Positions 1 to 7,600 of a stretch of 20,909 bases of DNA are shown piece by piece (within the stretch, counting starts at the first letter, position 1; each line of letters begins with the position of its first letter). The notes under the pieces were generated by a model, which worked only from the letters and a program-made list of their open reading frames with translations, was not told the DNA's origin and did not search any database. This DNA is from Colimorpha_A sp964630635 (GTDB lineage: Bacteria > Bacillota > Clostridia > Oscillospirales > CAG-272), in contig CAZVVM010000026.1 in assembly GCA_964630635.1 (NCBI GenBank), forward strand, positions 1 through 20,909, in the 5' to 3' direction. The position numbers and the translations under genes were made by a program.

Positions 1-51
1 TTAGTTTATCGAAACAAAGCGATTACCGAAATGATTAGAATAGACACATAA
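1..51 (+). CDS. possible 3' end of an upstream gene (partial)
   Basis: Frame 1 is open from the left edge for 16 codons and then meets TAA at 49-51; the tail would end in IRIDT. A factor-independent terminator lies about 85 bases downstream, which fits the end of a plus-strand gene. The stretch is too short to recognise a family and another frame is also briefly open, so this may not be coding. Confidence 0.25.
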   Translation, partial: LVYRNKAITEMIRIDT

Positions 52-75
52 ACTGTAATTTATCAAACAGCGCAG

Positions 76-136
76 TTACGCACCTAATCGCTTTTCTTTA
101 CCCCATTTACGCACCGTTATACTGCTCTTTCGCACC
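76..136. repeat. short direct repeats TTACGCACC
   Basis: TTACGCACC occurs at 76-84 and 107-115, and TTCGCACC at 129-136, just before the terminator. The spacing is irregular (31 and about 22 bases). Meaning unknown. Confidence 0.4.
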
Positions 137-165
137 AAAAAGCACTTCGAGAGAAGTGCTTTTTT
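137..165 (+). terminator. intrinsic terminator
   Basis: An 8-bp stem (AGCACTTC / GAAGTGCT, 141-148 and 153-160) with a GAGA tetraloop is followed by a T tract and preceded by four A. It would end transcription entering from the left, and the A tract lets it work weakly on the other strand. The rest of 52-337 holds no gene that I can support, only short repeats and an AT-rich leader. Confidence 0.75.
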
Positions 166-242
166 CATTGACGTTTCCCTTCGACAAAATGATATTGGCG
201 CGATGCTGTTCACACTTTATTAACAAAAGGTGCTAATTAATT

Positions 243-294
243 ATCAAAAAAATTCAAATATGTTCCTTTATAATTTTATTTTTTGATGTATAAT
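243..294 (+). promoter_or_regulatory. AT-rich leader with inverted repeat and possible -10 of the acyltransferase gene
   Basis: A perfect TATAAT lies at 289-294, about 44 bases before the GTG start, but no good -35 hexamer sits 16-18 bases upstream. Just upstream of the -10, ATCAAAAAA (243-251) is mirrored by TTTTTTGAT (279-287) with a 27-base spacer. This could be an operator or chance in AT-rich DNA. Confidence 0.3.
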
Positions 295-337
295 ATTTTT
301 TATAACTATGTGAATACAATCGAGGTGTCATTTTTAA

Positions 338-1111
338 GTGAAAAAGCATAAAACGTCTATACTATCAAGAGTTGTCTTTAAGACGGTACGGTGGCTTGTC
401 CGCCTTTTCTACGGAAAAACGGAGATAGTCGGAATCGAGAATATGCCCAAAAAAGACGTTATCATAGTAGCAAACCACGCACAAATGAACGGCCCGATAA
501 TAGGCGAGTTATTTATGCCCGATAACTGTTATACCTGGTGTGCGGGAGAAATGATGTGCGTTCGTGACGTACCCCGTTACGCATTTAACGATTTCTGGTC
601 ACATAAGCCCAAATGGACCCGCCCGTTCTTTAAACTCCTTTCTTATATAATTGCGCCGCTTGCTTCCTGCATCTTCAATAATGCCAGAACTGTTGCGGTT
701 TATCGGGATACAAGAGTGCTTACGACTTTCAGAGAAACGGTCGCAATGCTGAAGGACGGCAAAATTATGCTTATCTTCCCCGAAATGAACGAGACGAACA
801 ATAATATACTGTATAAGTTTCAAGAGAATTTTATTGACGTAGCAAAGATTTACCACAAACGTACGGGCAAGGAGATCACCTTCGTGCCTATGTATAATGC
901 ACCAAAGCTAAAGAAAGCATATATTGGCAGGGGCATACGGTTTGACATCACGAACGATATCGACAGTGAACGAAAACGAATTGCTGAGTATCTTTCAAAC
1001 GAGATCACCGACATTGCGCGTTCTCTTCCCCGACACAAAGTAATACCGTATAGAAACGTTCCGAAGAAAAACTACGTAACAAACGAAGACGTTACCAAAT
1101 TACCGCAATGA
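338..1111 (+). CDS. PlsC-like lysophospholipid acyltransferase family protein
   Basis: The 257-residue product resembles the PlsC/LPLAT family, which transfers an acyl chain to lysophosphatidic acid or a related acceptor at the cytoplasmic membrane. Near residue 47 it has VANHAQMNGP, which aligns with the NHxxxxD catalytic block, and residues 147-151 are FPEMN, which aligns with the FPEGT acceptor-binding block. The usual Asp of HX4D is replaced: position H+5 is Gly52, with Asn51 before it. A hydrophobic segment lies around 103-115. The GTG start at 338 is chosen because GAGGTG (322-327) stands 10 bases upstream. The stop overlaps the next start (ATGA), so translation is probably coupled to the PAP2 gene. 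The family assignment is fairly secure. The acyl acceptor is unknown, and the altered box leaves open a non-glycerolipid substrate or weak activity. Confidence 0.8.
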   Translation: MKKHKTSILSRVVFKTVRWLVRLFYGKTEIVGIENMPKKDVIIVANHAQMNGPIIGELFMPDNCYTWCAGEMMCVRDVPRYAFNDFWSHKPKWTRPFFKLLSYIIAPLASCIFNNARTVAVYRDTRVLTTFRETVAMLKDGKIMLIFPEMNETNNNILYKFQENFIDVAKIYHKRTGKEITFVPMYNAPKLKKAYIGRGIRFDITNDIDSERKRIAEYLSNEITDIARSLPRHKVIPYRNVPKKNYVTNEDVTKLPQ

Positions 1112-1782
1112 GAAAACCCGTAGTTGATTATCGAACCTTCCGCCTCTCAAAAATCAACGACCCGGAATTCAGGCATCTGAAATTTTTGATCGGCTGGATC
1201 GGTTACTTCATTCTTTACTTTTTAACCGAAAACCTGATTCCTCACGACAAGTGCTATCCCGTTCACAGCCCCCTTGACGATATAATACCTTTTTGCGAAT
1301 TTTTTATCATTCCGTACGTCGGATGGTATCTCCTTATCGTAGGTTCGCTTTTATATTTTATGCTGTATAATCCCGACAACTTCAAGGCGCTTATGAAATT
1401 TATCATCGTCACACAGGTTGTCGCAATGGCTGTTTACATCATTTTCCCTAACCGTCAGGACCTTCGCCCGACTGAATTTGCCCGTGATAATATCTTCACA
1501 GACGCTGTGAAGCTGCTGTATTCATTGGATACGAGCACAAACGTTTGCCCGTCGCTTCACGTTGCATATTCTATCGGTATCGCCTCTGCTTGGCTGAAGG
1601 AAAAATCCGCGTCGCCGCTCTGCAAAACGCTGATCGTACTTTTCTGCATTTTGGTATGTGTATCGGTGGTATTCGTAAAGCAGCATTCGGTTATTGACAT
1701 ATTCGCCGCAATTCCTGTATGTGTACTGGCTGAATGTATAGCGTTTGGCAAAAGCTATTGGCGATACGGGCGAAAGATCTGA
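1108..1782 (+). CDS. PAP2-superfamily membrane phosphatase
   Basis: This 224-residue integral membrane protein has about five or six hydrophobic segments (roughly 24-40, 66-86, 94-114, 146-164, 171-190 and 196-212). Two PAP2 signature blocks are visible. CPSLH places a catalytic His at 151, and VKQHSVID places the nucleophile-type His at 193 with Asp at 197. The first PAP2 block is reduced to an Arg-Pro pair near residue 121 without the classical upstream Lys, a pattern seen in the inositol-phosphorylceramide-synthase-like PAP2 branch. Known members dephosphorylate phosphatidate, lipid pyrophosphates or similar lipids at the outer membrane face. Its start overlaps the stop of the PlsC-like gene by four bases. 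The pair could make and then dephosphorylate a phosphatidate-like lipid. That partnership is inference, and the substrate cannot be read from sequence. Confidence 0.8.
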   Translation: MRKPVVDYRTFRLSKINDPEFRHLKFLIGWIGYFILYFLTENLIPHDKCYPVHSPLDDIIPFCEFFIIPYVGWYLLIVGSLLYFMLYNPDNFKALMKFIIVTQVVAMAVYIIFPNRQDLRPTEFARDNIFTDAVKLLYSLDTSTNVCPSLHVAYSIGIASAWLKEKSASPLCKTLIVLFCILVCVSVVFVKQHSVIDIFAAIPVCVLAECIAFGKSYWRYGRKI

Positions 1783-1804
1783 TCTGTCTAATTAACAAGA
1801 ATTG

Positions 1805-1833
1805 TTGATTACCGTCGAAGAATCTGCTATAAT
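1805..1833 (+). promoter_or_regulatory. sigma-A type promoter of the DUF218 gene
   Basis: TTGATT (1805-1810), a 17-base spacer and TATAAT (1828-1833), with TGC directly before the -10, form an extended -10 promoter. It lies about 38 bases before the ATG at 1871, so this gene can be transcribed apart from the two lipid genes upstream. Confidence 0.75.
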
Positions 1834-1870
1834 ACCGTTATATGACACATAATATATCGGAGGAATATCA

Positions 1871-2497
1871 ATGCTGTTGTCTCAAGTAAAAAAGGAAGAC
1901 CTCAAAGATTTGAGCGTCGAGGAAAAAACGCACATACTTTTTGATACGGTTTACGACGATGACGGCGGAAAGGCGTCCGTTGCTATCGTTCTCGGGTGCA
2001 GCCACGTGCCGCATATGGACGAAAGAGCCGATGGCGCTATTGAGCTGTATAAGAGCGGCAGAGTCGAAAAGCTGATGCCGTCGGGCACCGTTATTGCCGA
2101 TTTTCTTCCCGAAAAACGCATAACTGAAGCGGAGTATTTGGCTGATTATATGATAAATCGCGGCGTAAATGTGGAAAATATTATCCTCGAAAACAATGCC
2201 CGCACGACTATCGAGAATATGATCTGTTCACAGCTTGAGATCAACCGTTACTACGGTAACGGCACGACGTCTGACGTTTTTATCGTCAGCTCACCGCTCC
2301 ATCTTCGCAGAAGCAAAATGATAGCAGACCTGTATCTGCCGAAGAACATAAAGGTCCGCCTTTACCCCTGCCCCACCGATCGCCACGGCAAAGACAACTG
2401 GATGAATTTCCCCGAGTCGATCGAACAGGTCAACGACGAAATATTAATGATGTGGGTCATGATAGCGACGGGACAGGCAGGCGACATTGAATTTTAA
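1871..2497 (+). CDS. DUF218 (YdcF/SanA/ElyC-like) family protein
   Basis: The 208-residue product has the DUF218 pattern. A strand ending in VLGC (about residues 40-43) is followed by ERADGAIELYKSG. Then come the acidic EAEYLADYMINRGV stretch, the diagnostic ARTTIENM block at about residues 113-120, and SSPLHLRRS around 141-149. The family is a Rossmann-like fold. E. coli members SanA and ElyC affect envelope permeability and lipid-carrier use, while YdcF binds S-adenosylmethionine. No signal peptide or membrane helix is visible, so it should be cytosolic, closer to YdcF. GGAGG at 1859-1863 lies 7 bases before the ATG. The gene ends directly before a bidirectional terminator. The family call is secure, the molecular function is not. 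Confidence 0.8.
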   Translation: MLLSQVKKEDLKDLSVEEKTHILFDTVYDDDGGKASVAIVLGCSHVPHMDERADGAIELYKSGRVEKLMPSGTVIADFLPEKRITEAEYLADYMINRGVNVENIILENNARTTIENMICSQLEINRYYGNGTTSDVFIVSSPLHLRRSKMIADLYLPKNIKVRLYPCPTDRHGKDNWMNFPESIEQVNDEILMMWVMIATGQAGDIEF

Positions 2498-2501
2498 AAG
2501 C

Positions 2502-2528
2502 AAAAAACGCCCCAAAGGGGCGTTTTTT
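2502..2528. terminator. bidirectional intrinsic terminator
   Basis: Six A, a 6-bp stem (CGCCCC / GGGGCG) with an AAA loop, and six T lie between the convergent DUF218 gene and the small surface protein gene. The symmetry lets it stop transcription from both sides. Confidence 0.85.
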
Positions 2529-2539
2529 ATTGATCTGTA

Positions 2540-3436
2540 TTACTTTTTCTTCTTTGCGCGAAGAACGACTACGACTATAATCGTTGCGAGCAGGAGAACA
2601 CCGCCGACGATAGAAACGATAATAATGGGAGTGACATCAGATGCGGGAGCATCATCTCCGTTGTCCTTAAGGTCGGGAGCGGCAGTATCATTAGCATCAG
2701 TATTGTCAGGAGTAGTCGTTTCACCGGGAGCGGTAGCATCCTTAGCATCAGTATTGTCAGGAGTAGTCGTTTCACCGGGAGTGGTCTGCTGCTGAACGTT
2801 CTCAACTACGGAGAATGAAAGGAGACCAACGTTCTGAGAAGACGCCTTCGTAGAAGCAGCATTCGGGATAACGAGTATATATACCTTCTCGTTAGCAGCA
2901 AGCTTGACGTTCTTCTTTGTCCATTCTATCTCACCGTAATCGAGCTTTTCTTCCTTAGCAAGAACAGTACCGTCACTACCCTTAACAAGCAGGATATCAA
3001 CATAGCAAACGAGACCGTTACCGTCGACACCGGAGTACTTTTTAAGCTTTGTTATTACATTATACTTGCCGTCAGCGGGCGCAGTGAAAACTACCGCCGA
3101 GCCCCAATTATTTTTCTGGTCGCACATAAGGTCAATAAGAGCGCCGTCTTTTTCAATCTCGGATTTACTTACGGTATACACGTCCTTGCCCGGAACAAAG
3201 TGACCGGGCCAATCAGGGCTCCAGGTTGCTTTTGATGTGGTTTCAAGAGAAAAGAACAGCTGCTGATTTATATCGAATGCCATAAATTCAAACTGACCGC
3301 TCTTTGTCTTATCGACTCCAAGATCACACTCGTAGACCGTAGCAGCGGCGGCAGAAACGCCGAACGAGGATGTCAGCCCGGTAATCAAAAGCATAAAAGT
3401 AAGAACTACTGCGAAAACGCGTCTGAAGTTTTTCAT
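2540..3436 (-). CDS. secreted surface protein with tandem-repeat stalk and C-terminal membrane anchor
   Basis: The 298-residue product starts with a signal peptide (basic MKNFRR, hydrophobic core, cleavage likely near SAAAA at about 27-31). A domain of about 180 residues follows, rich in beta-strand-like segments, with TAPADGKYNV typical of carbohydrate-binding-like jelly rolls; that fold is a guess. Residues of about 220-260 form a Thr/Pro/Asp stalk with two 17-residue repeats. A single membrane helix (about 270-292) ends in RAKKKK, so the protein should stand on the outer membrane face. No LPXTG sorting signal is present. The start at 3436 is chosen over an upstream in-frame ATG (3496) because GGAGGT lies 4 bases before it and the signal peptide begins there. 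It diverges from the AraC-type gene. Function is unknown. Confidence 0.8.
   Translation of the reverse strand: MKNFRRVFAVVLTFMLLITGLTSSFGVSAAAATVYECDLGVDKTKSGQFEFMAFDINQQLFFSLETTSKATWSPDWPGHFVPGKDVYTVSKSEIEKDGALIDLMCDQKNNWGSAVVFTAPADGKYNVITKLKKYSGVDGNGLVCYVDILLVKGSDGTVLAKEEKLDYGEIEWTKKNVKLAANEKVYILVIPNAASTKASSQNVGLLSFSVVENVQQQTTPGETTTPDNTDAKDATAPGETTTPDNTDANDTAAPDLKDNGDDAPASDVTPIIIVSIVGGVLLLATIIVVVVLRAKKKK
2691..2792 (-). repeat. 51-bp in-frame tandem repeat (two copies, partial third)
   Basis: Units 2691-2741 and 2742-2792 are nearly identical (TTAGCATCAGTATTGTCAGG begins each on the plus strand). A decayed partial copy lies just before 2691. In protein each unit gives a 17-residue Thr/Pro/Asp-rich linker containing TTPDNTDA. 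Copy number probably varies by slippage or recombination. Confidence 0.85.
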
Positions 3437-3440
3437 ATTT

Positions 3441-3446
3441 ACCTCC
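3441..3446 (-). promoter_or_regulatory. ribosome binding site fixing the start of the small surface protein
   Basis: GGAGGT on the minus strand lies 4 bases before the ATG at 3436. The alternative ATG at 3496 has no comparable site. Confidence 0.8.
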
Positions 3447-3570
3447 AAATAAAACTTTTGAACTTTTGCCCGGACGTTTTGTGCCGCAAAACCCAAAAAA
3501 GTTTAAAAATAACACAAATCCGTCGGCAAGTTGTTCAATATTAAAAAAAATATTTATTTTTTTCAAAAAT

Positions 3571-3579
3571 AGTATAGCA
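3571..3579 (-). promoter_or_regulatory. possible extended -10 of the small surface protein gene
   Basis: On the minus strand TGCTATACT forms an extended -10 with no clear -35. It would give a leader of about 130 bases. A second candidate closer to the gene is TTGAAC (3533-3538) with an 18-base spacer and TGTTAT (3509-3514). I cannot choose between them. Confidence 0.35.
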
Positions 3580-3601
3580 TTTTGTTCAAGTCTGTGCTAT
3601 A
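3573..3601. repeat. inverted repeat between divergent genes
   Basis: TATAGCA (3573-3579) is mirrored by TGCTATA (3595-3601) around a 15-base spacer; extending outward, 9 of 10 positions match. Each arm also contains a TGC-type extended -10 facing away from the centre. It may be a regulator site or simply two opposed promoters. Confidence 0.5.
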
Positions 3602-3603
3602 AT
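3595..3603 (+). promoter_or_regulatory. extended -10 promoter of the AraC-type gene
   Basis: TGCTATAAT with a perfect -10 at 3598-3603, 43 bases before the ATG at 3647. No good -35 hexamer stands at normal distance, which fits an extended -10 or activator-dependent promoter. Confidence 0.55.
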
Positions 3604-3646
3604 AAATTCGCACAAGATTATCAATAATTTGTCATAGGTATTATTT

Positions 3647-4531
3647 ATGGAGTACAAAGACGTAAGAAGCGAGCAAAACCCGCAGGCGATGCACGACGGC
3701 ATTCATTTTTTTACCGAATCGCTTGAGCACAAGCGCCCTGCTTCCCCTCATATTCACCAGCTTGTCGAGATTTTGTATATTACTGCGGGAAGCGCACTTA
3801 TCGTAAGCGACGACACGCAGTGTACCGTTTCGTCAGGCGATATGGTTCTTTTCAGAGCAAATGCCGTTCACAGTATATATCCGATTGACGATATATGTGA
3901 GTTTTCGGTACTGTTTATCTCGATACCGCACGTAATTTCGTACGCCTACAAAGAAGACGGAATGAGATATTCAATGCTTCTTTCAAAATTCCACGCAACG
4001 AATAAGACTGTGTGGAAAAAGGACGAATGTCTTTCTCTCGGCATTTGCGAGCGCTTTAACGAACTCAAAAAGCTATCTTCGGACTCCTTTCTCGGAAAAG
4101 ATATTTTGATGAAGGCAAACGCCGCTATCATTATTTCGGCAGTACTGAAGGACCTTTCCGAGCAGTCAAACGCCGACGAGGTCTTTGCCGACAGCTCCGA
4201 GAGCTTGTCAAAAAAGATGGATGATGCCATCCTATACATAAACGAGCATTACAGCGAGGATCTTACGGTTGCATCAATGTCAGAGCACCTGTTTATGTCG
4301 TACTCCTATTTTTCCCGCAATTTCAAGCGTGTAACGGGCAGATGCTTCAAGGACTTTTTAAACGTGACACGAATTAACAACGCAGAAATGAAGCTTCGTT
4401 CAACGTCAAAGTCGGTAACGCAGATCGCAATGGAATGCGGATATAACAATATTGCGTACTTTTCTGCAATGTATAAAAAGCTCAAAGGCATATCGCCGAC
4501 ATCGGCGCGTGACACAGAAATCACAAATTAA
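3647..4531 (+). CDS. AraC-family transcriptional regulator with N-terminal cupin
   Basis: The 294-residue length is typical of the family. Residues of about 20-100 look like a cupin sensor domain: SPHIHQLVEILYITAG gives the metal-site-like histidines, and the later SGDMVLFRANAVHSI is the second cupin block. The C-terminal 100 residues form the double helix-turn-helix. The first lies around 209-231 (SMSEHLFMSYSYFSRNFKR), and the second around 257-279 ends with the conserved GYNNIAYFSAMYKKLKG and SP motif. Such proteins usually sense sugars or small molecules and activate neighbouring genes. The ribosome binding site is weak (ATAGG). It diverges from the small surface protein gene and lies ahead of the large one, so either may be a target. 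This is inference only. Confidence 0.92.
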   Translation: MEYKDVRSEQNPQAMHDGIHFFTESLEHKRPASPHIHQLVEILYITAGSALIVSDDTQCTVSSGDMVLFRANAVHSIYPIDDICEFSVLFISIPHVISYAYKEDGMRYSMLLSKFHATNKTVWKKDECLSLGICERFNELKKLSSDSFLGKDILMKANAAIIISAVLKDLSEQSNADEVFADSSESLSKKMDDAILYINEHYSEDLTVASMSEHLFMSYSYFSRNFKRVTGRCFKDFLNVTRINNAEMKLRSTSKSVTQIAMECGYNNIAYFSAMYKKLKGISPTSARDTEITN

Positions 4532-4540
4532 ACAAATCAA

Positions 4541-4564
4541 AGCCGCTGAACAAGCGGCTTTTTT
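4541..4564 (+). terminator. intrinsic terminator after the AraC-type gene
   Basis: A 7-bp stem (AGCCGCT / AGCGGCT) with a GAACA loop is followed by five to six T. It separates the regulator from the large surface protein gene. Confidence 0.85.
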
Positions 4565-4577
4565 CATTTCTTTCCTA

Positions 4578-4606
4578 TTGAATTTCATATTATTGTGTGA
4601 TATACT
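4578..4606 (+). promoter_or_regulatory. sigma-A type promoter of the large surface protein gene
   Basis: TTGAAT (4578-4583), a 17-base spacer, and TATACT (4601-4606) preceded by TGA form an extended -10 promoter. The ATG is 40 bases downstream with AAGGAG at 4632-4637. Confidence 0.8.
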
Positions 4607-4646
4607 GATATGAATGCATATTTCAATACATAAGGAGTTTTGAGAA

Positions 4647-7600
4647 ATGTCGGTCAAGTTTAATAAAATCGCCGCGCTAATCGTCGCGGTTGTGACGCTG
4701 TTATCTGCAGTCACGCTTGCTCTTCCCTTGCATCATAGCGTGAGTGCCGCAGAGACAGCCACGGCAATAGGTGACGAGGCGGCTTTCCGCGCCGCTCTTG
4801 AGGGCGACGGCGGCAGTTATTCCCTATCTTCCGATATAAATATCACTATTACGGAATACGAGGAATACCGTTATACGGTCGTAAAGACCGTTTCAATTGA
4901 CCTCAACGGTCACACGGTAACTATCAAAAACACAGCCAATCTCGCAGATGATACCAACGATTCAACGCTTATCAAGATTGAAAACGGCGGTAAGCTTACA
5001 ATAAGCGATTCTTCACCGAACAAGATCGGTACGCTTGCGTATACCGGCGGAATTCATCTTTATTCGGAAGACGAGGAATATAAGGATTTCGAGGTCGTGA
5101 CCGGAAGACATCTTATATACCTTTCCGCAGAAGCTACCCTTACAATTAACGGCGGTAATTTCGTTGCAGGAAACACCGAGAAGGAATGGCTGCACAGAGC
5201 CGCAGGCGTTATTGATAAGAAATTCGAGTACTATACCGGCTTTGCCGAAAACACCGTGTGCGGTACCGTTATCACCGCAGAAGGTAAGTCTAACCTTACC
5301 GTCAACGGCGGCAATTTCGAAGCAAACGGCAGAAAGCGTCAGAATATTTTCCCGAACCGCAAGGGCTGGAACGAGGAAAGACCCGCTTCTGTCTGCATAA
5401 GAGCAGAAGCAAAGGCAAACGTCGTTGTCAACGACGGCTGTTTCGTCGGCACGCACGGCGCAGACGTATTCTCGCTTGACGCTACATCGAATAGCAGTAT
5501 CAAGGCAGGAAAATTTGAGACCACTCCTTCGGTAAACGAACGAATATCCGATTATATGGATTTTGCAGCGGTAAACGTCAGTACATATTACGGAAAGCTC
5601 AATCTTCCGACCGTATTTATTCCCGAAAATTCAAGAAACTCGCTCTATCAGAACGGCGTCTCTCTTGAAAAAACCGCTGACGCAGTTGACGGTGCTCCCG
5701 TATACCTCATTCCAAACACCGCTGACTTTGCATACATCACCTCTTCCCTTACCTCTTCGAGCTATACCCCCGGTGCAAAAGGAACTCTATCGTCCGGTTA
5801 CACACCATATTTTACGTCCGGAAGCACTATCACATATTCGTGGTACGCTATTTCAATCAAGGGAACGGTAACTCACCTTACTAACTCCGACAGCACTACC
5901 ATTGATCTCTCAAAGCTTACAAGCAAGGGCATCACTCTTTCGGTCGGCAGCAGATATTCGTTTGCCTGCGTTATCACCGAGACGTTTGGAAATTACACGC
6001 TCACCACGGTTTCAAGAACTATCAATCTTGACACTACAAACAAAAACATACTTGCTGCCGTTTCTCTTACTCCTTCGAGCGTAGATGATGATAACCACTA
6101 TTACGCGGGAAGCGCACCGACCTTTGAGGTAGCTTCTAACGCAAATTATCAGATAGACAGCGTCAAATGGTACGAGAGGGGCTCGCTTACCGAAATGGCG
6201 TCCCCCGTTACATTCGAGGAAAACTCGAGCTACTTCGTCGTTTTCGAGCTGTCGTCAAAGGGGAATTACATATTTACCTGTGACACGAGAATATCGTTCC
6301 TTCCCGGCGGCTCATCAACCTCCATCGCACCGTCCGTTGACGGAAAGAGCGCAACAGTCTCCGCATGGATATCGACTGCGTGCTCGCATAAGACGACCGA
6401 ATATATAACAAATAAATACACGCACGATAAGACCTGCGTAGTTTGCGGATTTATTGTTTCAAGTGCAAATCACACGTATTCCGACTGGGCAGAGGACGGC
6501 ACTGCCGCAGAGACAGTACCGATGTCAAGGAAATGCTCCGTTTGCTCGCATAAGGAAACGTCGGCGGTATTTGCGCCTGTCGAAAATGAAAAGACTCCGA
6601 TTTACGAGGTCAAGGTTGACTTCGGAACGCCTACGGACACGTCGAAGCCGTCAAAGCCCTCGATCGCTTCAACTCCCGACAGCTCAAAAGTTGTAATCGA
6701 CAGTTACACATGGAAGACGACTGCGGGAGATGATTTCAGCAAATTTGAGCTTGGAAAGAAGTACGTTCTTACGGTCGTATTTAAGCTTGCTGATCCTGAA
6801 AATAACGTATTTTCCGATTCGTCGGTTGCTTCATCGGTTCACTACTCAACATCAGAAATTTCATTGAACGATGACAAAACGGAGCTTACCGTTAAGTATA
6901 CCGTATCGACCTCCGTTAGCGGCGATCGTCAAATATACATTCCCACGCTCAAGATCGGTGAGCTGATTTCAAAGGCAGACATCAGCATATACGGCTCTGC
7001 AACCGTGCATTGGTACAAAGACGGAAAGAAAATCGGTTACTGCGATTTTGCTAACGATACCGAAACCGATCACGACTACGACCCCGACGACGGCATAGAT
7101 TTTCTGACTCATAAAATTGAAGCCGACAGCATCTATTACGTTCGCATCAACTGGGAGGCGCACCCCGGTAACCAAATTGATAAATCAAAGGTAAGCATAA
7201 CGAATGCGGTTCCCGTGTCTTCCTCGGTCATCGGCGGTGAATTCGGCTTTGCAACGGCATATTTCATTCCGCATAACGCTGACAAGTACATAAGAAGCGT
7301 CAGGGTCAGCGGAATTGTTGAGCCCGCCGCAGGCACATCCGCCAAAACGTCGGGCGCATCGACCGACGCAAGCTGCACTGTCAAGAGTATCGCCTTTTCG
7401 ACAGGCGGAAGCAGTGCGACCAAGTTCGCTTGCGGCAAGGAATACACCGTAAAGGTAACTCTTGCCCCCAAGGACGGATATACGTTTGCTCTGGAATCTG
7501 CTTCTATTAACGGACACGGCGTAACGATAACCGAGAGCGGCGACAACGTTATCCTTACTTGCACCTTCAAGGCGATCGACCACAACATTGACAACAGAAA

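Noticed and set aside
2691..2792. tandem repeats as a CRISPR array
   Set aside because: The units are contiguous, in frame and lack spacers; they encode a protein stalk.
2487..2795. 102-codon plus-strand frame overlapping the DUF218 end
   Set aside because: It crosses a strong terminator and owes its Ser/Val/Ala repeats to the tandem repeat on the other strand.
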